From JAAFHZ01 sp964247085 (GTDB lineage: Bacteria; Cyanobacteriota; Cyanobacteriia; Cyanobacteriales; Chamaesiphonaceae): 64,000 nucleotides of DNA. Location: assembly GCA_964247085.1 (NCBI GenBank), contig CAXTSX010000007.1, positions 35,683 to 99,682 of the forward strand, read 5' to 3'. This document shows, piece by piece, positions 53,261 to 63,003 of the stretch (position 1 is its first letter; every line of letters begins with the position of its first letter). The notes beneath the pieces were generated by a model. The model had not been told where the DNA came from and did no database searches. It worked only from the letters and a program-made list of their open reading frames with translations. A program made the translations under genes and the position numbers.

Positions 53261-56200
53261 ATGACTGACTCACAGTTTGAAGAATCCCTTGATCGGTATT
53301 TTGCGATCGAATCGGAAGAACTTATCCAAACCATCGAACAGACCCTGGTCAGTTTACTGGAAGAGAAAACCGTAGAGCGGGTACATACCCTAATGCGCGC
53401 CGCTCATACCATCAAAGGTGGAGCCGCTAACTGTGGGTTGAAGACGATCGAAACTATTGCCCATCATTTGGAAGATGTTTTTCAGGCGCTTTACCCCGAA
53501 GAACTGGAAATTGACGATGAGCTAGGTGCCCTGTTGCTGGAAGGTTATGAGGTACTATATACACCTCTATCGGCGATTCTGGCTGGCTACAAATGTGATG
53601 AAGAGCAGATTTTGGCGCAAACTGCCGACCTATTTGCTCGGTTGCAAGTCAAGCTCGGTGACTTTTTTGGCCGGGAGGCTCCTCTGCCCACTGCCGAAGA
53701 TTTGGGATTTGATGTAGTTGGTCTGATTTTTGGCGACAGTGTACCGGAGGATCTGAATCAGTTAGCAGCTAGTTTGGCGACGGGCGATGTGGAGCGTATT
53801 CGCCAAACCATCGTTACTCAATGTGAATTTTTTATGGAGCTAGGTGCTTCCTACGCTTTGCCAGGAGTTGAAGAAATTGCCAAGACAACTTTGCGAGCGA
53901 TCGAACTCCATCCCGACCATATAGCAGCAATCGGTCAAGTGGCTTTGGATAACTTCCAAGCGGCTCGCACCGAAATTTTGGCTGGCGATCGAGAGAGCGG
54001 TGGCCAGGTATCAGCCCAATTAAGACAATGGACAACCGATCATCCCGCCATAGATTTGTCTGCGGTGCCGATGAATGCTAGCAATACGACAATTGGATTG
54101 ACTGCAATAGCTGATAGTGATGCCGAAGATTTGCTGGACTTATTTGGTGAAAAATCAGCTGATAGCGATGCCGAAGATTTACTAGATTTATTTAGTGAGG
54201 AATCAGCTGATAGTGATGCCGAAGATTTATTAGATTTATTTGATAAAGAATCAGTCGATAGTGATGCCGAAGATTTATTAGATTTATTTGATAAAGAATC
54301 AGTCGATAGTGNNNNNNNNNNNNNNNNNNNNNNNNNNNNNNNNNNNNNNNNNNNNNNNNNNNNNNNNNNNNNNNNNNNNNNNNNNNNNNNNNNNNNNNNN
54401 NNNNNNNNNNNATGCCGAAGATTTGCTGGACTTATTTGGTGAGAAGTCAGCTGATAGTGATGCCGAAGATTTATTAGATTTATTTGATGAAGAATCAGTC
54501 GATAGTGATCAAGCTGTCACACTGCCAGCAGAAATTGCTCGTGATTTGGTCAATGCTGAATTTATTGATGCGGATGTAATTGATGCACCTGAGCTGATTA
54601 CGGTGGCGGCTGCGACCCAGTCTGATGCATTGGCCATGTTGTCACCGGACAACTTATCCAACTCCCTGGAGAGTCAGTCCCATCAATTATCACCGATCGA
54701 TCAAATTCTGCAATCGATTTCCACCCATATCCCCGAAGTCCAGGCACCGCCAACTCCACCTGCAGCTCCAGCGACAAACCCGGCAGCTCCGACTATTCGG
54801 GTGGCGATCGATCGGCTCGATCGACTGAGCCATGCGGTAGGAGAGTTACTAATTGACGAAAATCAACATAACTCCCGTGCCGAAAAAATTTATCGTCTCA
54901 ATAAGGAAGCGATCGAAGAATTGGGACGGGCTCATTATCAGCTCGGTCAAATTCGGGACTGGTCAGATAAAAATCTGTTAAACATCGACAAGTCTAAAAC
55001 AGCGGCGCAGCCCACAGCCCCTAGTGCACCATTTAACCTCATCAATAACCAGAATGGTTTTGATATCCTGGAAATGGATGTGTACAGCGATTTACACATC
55101 TTGATTCAAAAACTCTCTGACCATATGGACAAACTAGGTGAGCATTTAGAAGAATTAGAAGCCTCCACCCAAAAGCTGCAAGCCCGTCAGAGTAAGCGCA
55201 AGCAAATTTTCGCAGTGGCTCAAGATGAATTGTTACAAGCCCGGATGGAGCCGATTTCGACAGTGTTCGACAGGTTTCCTCGGCTAGTACAGCAAATGGT
55301 TTCCAAACATAAAAAACCTGCCGAATTGCTATTGGGTGGTACCACTGTCTTGGTGGACAAGACCACCGCCGACAAGCTTTATGATCCTTTGTTACACCTG
55401 ATTCGAAACTCCTACGACCATGGCTTAGAGGTAGCAGAAACTCGTGCGGAAAAAGGCAAGCGTCCTACTGGTCAAATTGTAGTTAGTGCTTACCATCATG
55501 GCAACCGTACTACGATCGAAGTTCGAGACGATGGCGGTGGTTTAAACTTCGATCGCATTCGTCAAAAAGGCCTTGAAAGACAGCTATTAACTACCACACA
55601 AGCTCAGATCGCCAGTGAATCGCAATTAGCAGACTTGTTGTTTCATCCTGGTTTCTCCACAGCCGATAAGGTTAGTGAATTATCTGGGCGGGGTATTGGT
55701 TTAGATGTAGTTCGGACGCAAGTTGAAGCTCTGGGTGGCTCTATTACTGTTCAGTCCGTTGCTGGTCAAGGAACAACTTTTAGTTTACAAATTCCGCTGA
55801 ATTTCACTACCGCGCGACTGCTGATTTGTGAGGTGCAAGGCCAAGTCTATGGGGTGCTCTCTGATTCCTTAAGCAAAGTGGTGATTCCCCCACCAGAGCA
55901 GCTGCAGTATAAAACAACGGAGGCTCAAGGCACCCAGATTTTCTATCGTTATACTGCTGATGGTAGTGAGCAATTAATGGCTGTGCAAGGAATGGCTGAT
56001 CTCCTAAACTACAATTGTCCAGTACCGGCAGTTTTAGCGGATTCTGGGAAATTCACTTTACTGATCGTGAAAATTGCTGGTCAAAAGATGTGCTTAGCAG
56101 TCGATCGCATCATCAATGAGCAAGAGCTGGCTATTTCGCCGCTGGGGAATGATTTTACGCTGCCCAGTTATGTCCAAGGCTATAGTACTCTCAGTGAAGG

Positions 56201-56777
56201 CAACCTCACCCTGGCGATCGATCCAGTGGAACTCTTAAAGTATTCCCGCACTGGTTCATCGACCAGTAGTTCCTCTGCTACGACTCATTCGGTGGCTCGG
56301 GCTACTTCAATACCAGCGAATCAGCCGCAATTGCTATCATCTAATGAGTCGGTAATTGAGGCCGAATTGTTGTCACATCACTCTGTCGCCAATAATCAAA
56401 TCACCGTATTGGTGGTCGATGACTCTTTGGTACAACGGCAAAGCTTACTGCGCACTCTGTCTGGAGCTGGTTATCAAGTTTTACAAGCGGCCAATGGTCA
56501 AGAAGCCCTGGTACAGCTTAATCAACACACTGAAATTCAAGTGGTGGTATGTGATATTGAAATGCCCTATATGAATGGATTTGAGTTCTTGAGCTATTGT
56601 CGCCAAGATGCTCGTCTTTCCCGTATTCCAACCATTATGCTTACAACTAGGAGTGGCACTAAACATCGGCAGCTGGCGATCGCCCTCGGCGCTAAAGCCT
56701 ACACCACCAAACCTCATGCCGATCAAGAATTGTTAACGGTAGTAGAAGATATTCTCCAGTCTCCCACCTTGGTTTAA
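53261..56777 (+). CDS. pixL: hybrid CheA kinase with Hpt, acidic repeats and C-terminal receiver, PixL-like (interrupted by assembly gap)
   Basis: The N-terminal Hpt has phospho-His49 in AAHTIKGGA. A second helical bundle without phospho-His follows, then 16-residue acidic repeats (DSDAEDLLDLF plus variable tail) that hold the 100-N gap. Beyond it are the dimerisation helices, ATPase (LIRNSYDHGLE, RDDGGGLNF, GRGIGLDVV), a CheW-like domain and a receiver with Asp in VVCDIEMP and Lys in TTKPHA. The frame differs across the N run, but the ends abut in exact codon and repeat phase (G then AT). Joined directly they give 1138 residues. It should phosphorylate the PixG/PixH-type receivers. Confidence 0.88.
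54113..54500 (+). repeat. 48-bp tandem coding repeats (DSDAEDLLDLF units)
   Basis: Copies start at 54113, 54161, 54209, 54257 and 54305 (cut by the gap), with one partial and one full copy (54453-54500) after it. Each encodes 16 residues: DSDAEDLLDLF followed by (G/S/D)(E/K)(K/E)S(A/V). Nearly identical copies at the DNA level explain the failed assembly. Confidence 0.95.
54312..54411. other. assembly gap (100 N) inside acidic repeats of the CheA gene
   Basis: Exactly 100 N. The left edge ends with the first base of an Asp codon and the right edge starts with its last two bases. The real missing length should be zero or a multiple of 48 bp. Confidence 0.95.
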
Positions 56778-56800
56778 TTCGTCCTCTCTCTTTTATCACC

Positions 56801-57364
56801 ATGATTCCCACTGCCCGCCATCGCTTATCTAGTAGTGATAGTAGTAACGACTACTTGCCAGTAATGGTATTCCCAATTTTTCAGCCTCAGGAATCAGGGG
56901 CAGATTATCTTTTTGCTCTGCCCGTAGAGGCGGTGATCAAGGTGATGAAATGTCCTGCTGACCTGTCTGGTTTTAAGCAAGGTATTAGCATGATCTCGAT
57001 CGCTAACCAAATGATTACAGTGGTTGATCTTTGTTATCGATTAATGCCAGAACGCCCTGTGTTGCTAGCCGATCGACAGTTTTTAATGTTGGTACAAACT
57101 CATTCTGGCGAACCATTTGCCATCCCGGTCGCTAATTTCCCGGTGTTGTTGAATTTGCCGGTCACTTCTGCCCAACCCATTCCCGCAGCTTATCGTCAAG
57201 TTAATAGCATTGGTTTTGCTAGCCACATGGCCATTATCCAGCTAGAGCCGGAAACTCCCCCGGCACAGGTGTTTTTAATGGGGATGAACCATCTATTGGT
57301 GCAGAAACTTTCCTTGCTGATCGATCGGCAGAGTTCACCAAAATTGAATGCAGCTTTAAATTAA
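56801..57364 (+). CDS. second CheW-like adaptor of the Pix-type cluster
   Basis: A 187-residue CheW-fold protein: YLFALPVEAVIKVMKCP, ISMISIANQMITVVDLCYRL, and a later strand LMLVQTHSGEPFAIPV. It is 23 bp downstream of the hybrid CheA gene, so co-transcribed. It could serve a second receptor or form alternative signalling arrays. Related to PixI-like adaptor proteins found next to pilus Che systems. Confidence 0.8.
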   Translation: MIPTARHRLSSSDSSNDYLPVMVFPIFQPQESGADYLFALPVEAVIKVMKCPADLSGFKQGISMISIANQMITVVDLCYRLMPERPVLLADRQFLMLVQTHSGEPFAIPVANFPVLLNLPVTSAQPIPAAYRQVNSIGFASHMAIIQLEPETPPAQVFLMGMNHLLVQKLSLLIDRQSSPKLNAALN

Positions 57365-57448
57365 GCCAGTGGTACAGCTAAATCTAGAAAATCTTAGTAG
57401 TATTGTCTACTACAGATTAAAATAAAGGGATATTTGGAGTTAAAGCCA

Positions 57449-58003
57449 ATGTTTTTTTGTCCTCCAGAAATAACCTGTCCTCCACCGCTGCTCATCACCC
57501 GCAGTAAAATCCAAGCGCCCGCTAGCGTACCATTGCCAACTGGCCGCTATCAATGTCCTAGTACCTTGGCTAGTCTCACCCCCCTGTTGCTACGTGACCT
57601 ACCTAGTTATGCTAACCGCGCGGCTCAAAGCCGTCGCCGTAGTGTCAAAGATCCAAATTACAGCAGTTATATTCTGGCCGGTCAGCCCGATCTCAATCCG
57701 ATCGCCATCACCAATCCCGAATATAGTCCGGCTATTGTTCAATCCTCACCCCAACAGCTATTTATTAGCACCCTGGAAAAACAATTTTCTAGCCGTAACA
57801 CCATTGAACAGCAAAGATTCCACTGGTTATTCCTTACTCAGAATAATAGAGGCAATTGGCATTTGGCTCTCATGTATTCACGGCTAGGGAAAAATGCCCA
57901 AGACCCCAAAATTTTACCGCCGCTGGATAGTAGTCAGAGTCCTTTGGGGGAGGCGGTAAGTACTTGGTTGCGAGACTGCCGCGCTGGCCAAATCAAGCCG
58001 TAA
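57449..58003 (+). CDS. hypothetical protein downstream of the Pix-type cluster
   Basis: About 184 residues from the ATG at 57449, which has GGAG 9 bp upstream; the TTG at 57434 is the less likely start. I do not recognise it. The N-terminal half is proline-rich with a few Cys (CPPEITCPPPLL, CPSTLASL). The C-terminal half (FHWLFLTQNNRGNWHLALMY) is a compact, perhaps beta-rich domain. It has no signal peptide or membrane segment. It follows the second CheW gene by 84 bp and may or may not belong to the system. Confidence 0.5.
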   Translation: MFFCPPEITCPPPLLITRSKIQAPASVPLPTGRYQCPSTLASLTPLLLRDLPSYANRAAQSRRRSVKDPNYSSYILAGQPDLNPIAITNPEYSPAIVQSSPQQLFISTLEKQFSSRNTIEQQRFHWLFLTQNNRGNWHLALMYSRLGKNAQDPKILPPLDSSQSPLGEAVSTWLRDCRAGQIKP

Positions 58004-58022
58004 AAACACGGAGGTGATTCCA

Positions 58023-58064
58023 CCTGTGACTAGTTAAAGTTGAAAATTAATACCCCGTGACTAG
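58023..58064. promoter_or_regulatory. 11-bp direct repeats upstream of a small exported-protein gene
   Basis: CCTGTGACTAG at 58023-58033 and CCCGTGACTAG at 58054-58064, 31 bp apart (about three helical turns). The second overlaps the ribosome-binding region of the next gene. Possible regulator site. Confidence 0.35.
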
Positions 58065-58066
58065 AG

Positions 58067-58423
58067 ATGAAAAAATATTTGCAAATTTGCCTCTCGTTAG
58101 CTACCGTAATTCTACCAACAACGACAGGACAGGCCGAAGAACCAGTTAAATCGACTGCTCCTCAGTATCAGGGTACGAAGGTTAATACGAAGCAAACCAT
58201 GAAATTGGGGCCGGATGGAACGCTGTACAAAGTGCGCTACGATCTAAATCGTGGCCGTGAATACTGGCAGTCACCCTACCGCAATCACCCCAACCATAAT
58301 ATTCGTTATGTCTATGTAATTAATCGTCAAGGGCAGCGCCTCAAACCTGATCTATATATTGAATTACCTAATGGTCGTTTAGCTTTGGCCAATAACCGTA
58401 GTAAATCCTCTGCTGGATTTTAA
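58067..58423 (+). CDS. small exported protein of unknown function
   Basis: A 118-residue protein with a signal peptide (MKKYLQICLSLATVILPTT, cleavage near GQAEE). The mature part (about 95 residues) is basic and Asn/Tyr-rich, with MKLGPDGTLYKVRYDLNRGR and RYVYVINRQGQRLKPD. I do not recognise a domain. It ends before a strong terminator. It lies between the Pix-type cluster and the Rpp-like pair, with its own probable promoter. Confidence 0.55.
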   Translation: MKKYLQICLSLATVILPTTTGQAEEPVKSTAPQYQGTKVNTKQTMKLGPDGTLYKVRYDLNRGREYWQSPYRNHPNHNIRYVYVINRQGQRLKPDLYIELPNGRLALANNRSKSSAGF

Positions 58424-58471
58424 CCGAACTGCAAATATCTTTAAACTTAACATCACTAAAAATTATTGCTG

Positions 58472-58505
58472 CTCACTTCTTACAGTAAGAGGTGAGTTAT
58501 TTTTT
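58472..58505 (+). terminator. intrinsic terminator
   Basis: CTCACTTCTTA, a 3-nt loop and TAAGAGGTGAG, followed by TTATTTTTT. It ends the transcript of the small exported protein. Confidence 0.9.
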
Positions 58506-58589
58506 CTTAATCTATTTTATTGTCAAAATATTAGGGATTTGTCGTTAATATGGTGACAGCGTTAACTGAAACCAAAAATAACGTAATCT

Positions 58590-59279
58590 ATGCGGTTATT
58601 ACTAGTAGAAGATGAACCAGATTTAGGAGCAGCAATTCAGCAAACTCTTACCCAGTCAGCTTATGTGGTGGATTGGGTGCAGGATGGGGACACGGCTTGG
58701 CAATATCTTACCTCCTCTTGGATTCGTTATGAGTTGGCCATTTTGGACTGGATGTTACCAGGATTATCTGGAATTGAACTCTGCCAACGTCTGCGCCAGC
58801 AATCTGCTTCCTTCCCTATTTTGATCTTGACTGCACGGGATAGCATGGAAGACAAGGTGATGGGGTTAGATGCTGGGGCTGATGATTATTTGGTAAAACC
58901 TTTTGGAATGGCCGAGCTGCTGGCTAGACTTCGGGCGCTGCAACGCCGACCACAACAATTACAAACACCCCAACTGCAAGCAGGAGAAATACTCCTAGAC
59001 TACAATACTCGGATGGTGACTTGTACTAGTGCTGTCGGTAAGATGATTTTTTTGACCACCAAAGAATTACAACTGTTGGAATATCTGATGCGTCATCCCA
59101 ATCAGGTGTTGACTACTGAGCAAATTAGGTCGCAGCTGTGGACATTGGGATCGGATAGTTTTAGTAATGTGGTGGCGGCTCAAATGCGTCTGCTGCGCAA
59201 AAAATTGTCTGATTTGGACTGTCATAATTCGATCGAGACAGTTCGGGGTGTTGGCTATCGTCTCATTGTCACCTCATAA
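58590..59279 (+). CDS. rppA: OmpR-type response regulator, RppA-like
   Basis: A 229-residue protein. The receiver starts RLLLVEDEPDLGAAIQQTL, with phospho-Asp in AILDWMLPGLSG and Lys in LVKPFGM. The C-terminal winged helix ends with SIETVRGVGYRLI. The start and the DWMLPG form match RppA/NrsR-type regulators, which control photosynthesis or nickel-responsive genes. The kinase gene follows 2 bp downstream. Confidence 0.88.
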   Translation: MRLLLVEDEPDLGAAIQQTLTQSAYVVDWVQDGDTAWQYLTSSWIRYELAILDWMLPGLSGIELCQRLRQQSASFPILILTARDSMEDKVMGLDAGADDYLVKPFGMAELLARLRALQRRPQQLQTPQLQAGEILLDYNTRMVTCTSAVGKMIFLTTKELQLLEYLMRHPNQVLTTEQIRSQLWTLGSDSFSNVVAAQMRLLRKKLSDLDCHNSIETVRGVGYRLIVTS

Positions 59280-59281
59280 AA

Positions 59282-60280
59282 ATGCAAAAAAGCCGCTTAT
59301 TTAGTCTCACCCAGTGGCGCTTAGCTCTCTCCTATGCAGGAATGATGGCTATTATTTTAAGCGCCGTCGGCATGCTAATCTACCTGATTGTGGCCTATCT
59401 CTTCGCCGGAGACCAAAATCTCCAAGATCCAGAATTGGCTTTGTGGAAACTGTCCTGGTTTTTGTTTGTAGTTTTAACCCTCAGTTGGTTAATTGTCTTA
59501 GTTGCTAGTTGGTTAGTAGCCGGCAAAGCCATGAAACCGGTCTACCATTCTTATCAACATATTCAGCAATTCACCGCCGATGCTGCCCATGAATTGCGTA
59601 CTCCCTTGGCCACGACCCAAGTAACAGTAGAATCAGCGTTGCTCACTCCTCAATCGCCCCAAACACAAGAGGTACTGGCGATTATTCAACGTCAAAACAC
59701 TCGCCTGACCCAGTTAGTGACCGATTTACTCTTGTTATCGAGAATAGATTCCCGCACCCATGGAGATAGAAATGAAAGACTAAGGCAAGGCTGGGAAGTT
59801 TGCAACTTAAACAATATTGTGACGGATCTAGACGAAGAGTTAGCTGCCACCGCGCTTTCCGCTCAGATTCATTTCAGCACTGTCGTCGAAGTCAATCAGC
59901 CCCTGTTGGTATGGGGAAATAGTGAACAACTCTACCGATTGATGACTAATTTAATTATCAATGCCATTAAATACACGCCAGCTCATGGGCGGGTAGTCGT
60001 GGCTCTGCGTCAGCAGCATCGATCGGCGATCGTCCAGGTGCAAGATACGGGAATTGGAATTCCGGCTCATGTACAAACGAAGATTTTCGACCGATTTTAT
60101 CGAGTGCAAACCGATCGATCTCGTCAGCAAGGTGGGTCAGGATTAGGTTTAGCGATCGCCAAGTCCATTATCAAACTGCATCAAGGTCGTTTGACAGTAA
60201 ATAGTGAGGTGGGAAGTGGCAGTATTTTTACAGTGGAATTACCCCGATTATTCGCTACCCCCCGCCGCAAGAAGCGTTAG
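59282..60280 (+). CDS. rppB: sensor histidine kinase, RppB-like, with very short sensor loop
   Basis: A 332-residue protein. Two membrane helices (ALSYAGMMAIILSAVGMLI and FLFVVLTLSWLIVLVASWL) are joined by only about 25 residues. H-box FTADAAHELRTPLAT, N-box LMTNLIINAIKYTP, G1 VQDTGIGIP and G2 GGSGLGLAIAKS are intact. RppB/NrsS kinases usually have a much longer extracytoplasmic loop and about 440 residues, so this sensor is shortened. Its end overlaps the convergent GTPase gene by 4 bp. Confidence 0.85.
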   Translation: MQKSRLFSLTQWRLALSYAGMMAIILSAVGMLIYLIVAYLFAGDQNLQDPELALWKLSWFLFVVLTLSWLIVLVASWLVAGKAMKPVYHSYQHIQQFTADAAHELRTPLATTQVTVESALLTPQSPQTQEVLAIIQRQNTRLTQLVTDLLLLSRIDSRTHGDRNERLRQGWEVCNLNNIVTDLDEELAATALSAQIHFSTVVEVNQPLLVWGNSEQLYRLMTNLIINAIKYTPAHGRVVVALRQQHRSAIVQVQDTGIGIPAHVQTKIFDRFYRVQTDRSRQQGGSGLGLAIAKSIIKLHQGRLTVNSEVGSGSIFTVELPRLFATPRRKKR

Positions 60281-61743
60281 TCGCCGCTAGCATCTACCGG
60301 GGTTAACGACTGCTCAGTCGCTGTGACAGTGGGGATAACGGTGGGAACCACTGGGTGTTCTGGAGGCGGGGTGATTAATTCTTCACGTAGTCTGGCCATA
60401 ATCGTTTCACTATCAATATTTTGCAAAATTTCGCGGATGACTGTATTGGCTCCCAACTTGCCCCAAGTATTGCCCTGCGATAAATATGCCTTGGCGGCTT
60501 TGCCAACGGCATAGGCTCCATAGCCAGCGATCGACCCCTGGATCACGCCTCCCAGCATATAACCAGGAACGTCTACCCAGCTCAGACCACCAAATTGCAA
60601 AAGATGATCGCTCTTGCCAATGCCTAAAACCAGAGCTGTGAATATTTCCACCAAGAGTAGACTGCCGCCGCTGAATAGTACTCCCTTAAACAGCTTGCTG
60701 GTTTCGTAGGTAGTGATCGGTAAATTATAAAGTTTGGCCAGTGATCGAACCATTACCAAATCAATAAATACACCACCTAACACATCAAAAAAGACGATCG
60801 GATTCAGGGTGACGGCGAGGGCTTTATATTGAGCAAAGCGCCAGACCAACTTACTAGCCTCGTCTGACATCAGATCGAGAGTAGCAGCCGCCAAATTATA
60901 TTCAGAAGAACGGGCTTGCACCAGCGCATTAATAGCGATTAGCGATGAACCCTCTTTTTCTAACAAACTGAGAATTTTTTGCTTAAGTGGCTCAATATTA
61001 GGCGTTGGTTGCTCCCATTCATTTTTACTCGATCCATCAGCATACTCTGTCCGAATTTGGAATGGTGCTGGATCGGCGGCGACCATTATTACTTCATCTG
61101 CGGACAGGAGTCGATGCAACCTTTCACTATTTTGCTGTTCCAAATCAGCGCTCAAGCTCTGTAGCTGTTGATAAATAGTTTGACGCTCCTGTTCTGGATA
61201 GAGATCAGACTTGTTGAACACTAAAATCAAGGGCTTTTGTGCCGCCCGCAGTTCGCACAAAACTTGGTACTCTAGTTTGGTAATGTCGCCAGCAATAATA
61301 AATAAAATCAAGTCGGCCTGAGCGGCAATTTGTTGCGCCATCTGAGCGCGGCTTTCCCCATCAATTTCATCTAAGCCAGGAGTATCAATTAAATCGATTT
61401 GGATCTGGGGTTGGGGCTGCCAACGAACCGACCGGGGAAATTTTGTCACCCCATTAAGTGGTCCAATTTCTAAAATCTTTTCGCCCATCAAGGCGTTGAG
61501 CACAGCGGACTTTCCTCTACTCACCAAACCAAAAGCGGCAATGCAATAAATTCCTTGATCCAGCTTTTCTAAGGTATTTTGCAAGATCTTTAATTCGGCT
61601 TGCAAATCCCCCGCCGGACTATCTTGATAACGAGACAAACTGTTGTTAAGGCTGGCGCGGGCTAGATCAAACCGCTGTTTGCTGGTCGGCGCAGTAACGT
61701 TCTCTGGTGTTAAATCAGGGGAAGATGGCTCGGGATTACTCAC
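60277..61743 (-). CDS. GTPase with C-terminal DUF697 membrane domain
   Basis: A 488-residue protein. G1 is GLVSRGKSAV (a shortened P-loop, SRGKS), G3 is DTPGLDE and G4 is NKSD, in Era/dynamin-like order. The C-terminal half is DUF697: TLNPIVFFDVLGGVFIDLVM then hydrophobic segments (GVLFSGGSLLLVEIFTALV and MLGGVIQGSIAGYGAYAVG). Such proteins act at the cytoplasmic or thylakoid membrane. A role in membrane remodelling or stress is an inference only. An acidic, proline-rich tail lies at each end. Confidence 0.85.
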   Translation of the reverse strand: MSNPEPSSPDLTPENVTAPTSKQRFDLARASLNNSLSRYQDSPAGDLQAELKILQNTLEKLDQGIYCIAAFGLVSRGKSAVLNALMGEKILEIGPLNGVTKFPRSVRWQPQPQIQIDLIDTPGLDEIDGESRAQMAQQIAAQADLILFIIAGDITKLEYQVLCELRAAQKPLILVFNKSDLYPEQERQTIYQQLQSLSADLEQQNSERLHRLLSADEVIMVAADPAPFQIRTEYADGSSKNEWEQPTPNIEPLKQKILSLLEKEGSSLIAINALVQARSSEYNLAAATLDLMSDEASKLVWRFAQYKALAVTLNPIVFFDVLGGVFIDLVMVRSLAKLYNLPITTYETSKLFKGVLFSGGSLLLVEIFTALVLGIGKSDHLLQFGGLSWVDVPGYMLGGVIQGSIAGYGAYAVGKAAKAYLSQGNTWGKLGANTVIREILQNIDSETIMARLREELITPPPEHPVVPTVIPTVTATEQSLTPVDASGD

Positions 61744-61929
61744 AGCAAATTTCTTAGATGGTAACCTCAGCCATTTTAGCAGCTTACCTGGCTACCGATG
61801 GCCATGGGCTAGAAAATTTATCGGATGATATTTGCCCAAGTGATGATATATCAAAACTATTGGGATTGAGTGTGGTTAATGATCGCTGTTTAATTTAGGA
61901 TGAGGATTCGTCTTACTGGTTTTTTAAAT

Positions 61930-62973
61930 ATGGAAGAGTTTCGGGAGCTGTTAAGGAAAATTGGCAGCGGTCCCCACACCGGCAAGAATTTAGATCGGGC
62001 TGAAGCCGCTTTAGCCATGCGCAAGATGCTGCAAGCCGAGGCCACCCCCGCCCAGATTGGCGCTTTTTTGATTGCTCACCGGATCAAGCGTCCCACCGGC
62101 GAAGAATTGGCGGGAATGTTAGACACTTGGCAGGAACTGGGGCCTTGCTTGCAGCCAGTCAGTAGTCATCAACAGCCGGTGCGTATTTTTGGTATTCCCT
62201 ATGATGGTCGCTCCCGCACAGCACCAATTTCACCAGTAATTAGCTTATTGCTCACCGCCTTGGGGATACCAGTGATTTTGCATGGTGGTGGTCGGCTACC
62301 TACCAAATATGGTGTGCCGCTGGTGGAACTGTGGCAAGGATTAGGAGTGGATTGGGCGACATTGAGTTTGGAGCAAACGCAGGCCGTTTTCGCCGCTACT
62401 GGCTTGGGCTTTATCTATGTACCCAACCACTTTCCTTTGGCCGATAGCTTAGTTACCTATCGGGATCAAATTGGCAAAAGACCACCGATCGCCACTTTAG
62501 AATTAATTTGGTCACCCTATGCGGGCGCAGCTCATCTAATTTTTGGCTATGTGCATCCCCCTACTGAAAAGACTGCTTTGACCGCCTTGGGGATGCGATC
62601 GATCCCCCTGCAAGTCACCACCGTGAAAGGTCTAGAAGGCAGCTGTGATTTACCTCACGATCGCCCGGTCATTGTCGGGAGTAAGCTCCCTGGGCAGGAA
62701 CTAGAGAGAATTTTCTTGCATCATCAAGATGTTGGTATTACCAACCAAAATCCGCTGATGACTGAAAATTTATCGACGGAGTTACAGAAAGTGTTGGCCA
62801 ATCAACCGTCCCCTCTGACCGAAACCATTCTTTGGAATGGGGGTTTTTACCTATGGCATTGTGGCATGGCTGCAGATTTGGCAGCGGGTATAGCTCAAAC
62901 TACTACCATGCTGCAAAATGGTCAGGCATTGGCACAGTTAGTCAGGATTCAAGAAGTAGTTAAAAACCTGTAG
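61930..62973 (+). CDS. anthranilate phosphoribosyltransferase-like (TrpD2) protein
   Basis: About 347 residues from the ATG at 61930 (MEEFRELLRKIGSGPHTG). The family pattern is AEATPAQIGAFLIAHRIKRP, then GIPYDGRSRTAPISPV, LHGGGRLPTKYG and ELIWSPYAGAAH. The glycine-rich GTGG motif of true TrpD is replaced (YDGRSR), as in the TrpD2/YbiB branch, which binds nucleic acid rather than making tryptophan precursors. Cyanobacteria carry this branch in addition to TrpD. A single gene with its own promoter region. Confidence 0.82.
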   Translation: MEEFRELLRKIGSGPHTGKNLDRAEAALAMRKMLQAEATPAQIGAFLIAHRIKRPTGEELAGMLDTWQELGPCLQPVSSHQQPVRIFGIPYDGRSRTAPISPVISLLLTALGIPVILHGGGRLPTKYGVPLVELWQGLGVDWATLSLEQTQAVFAATGLGFIYVPNHFPLADSLVTYRDQIGKRPPIATLELIWSPYAGAAHLIFGYVHPPTEKTALTALGMRSIPLQVTTVKGLEGSCDLPHDRPVIVGSKLPGQELERIFLHHQDVGITNQNPLMTENLSTELQKVLANQPSPLTETILWNGGFYLWHCGMAADLAAGIAQTTTMLQNGQALAQLVRIQEVVKNL

Positions 62974-63003
62974 CTTTTCTTGGTCGATCTCATCCAGTCG
63001 ATA

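Noticed and set aside
54113..54500. 48-bp repeats as a possible CRISPR or intergenic satellite
   Set aside because: They keep the reading frame of the CheA gene and encode a fixed 16-residue motif with no spacers.
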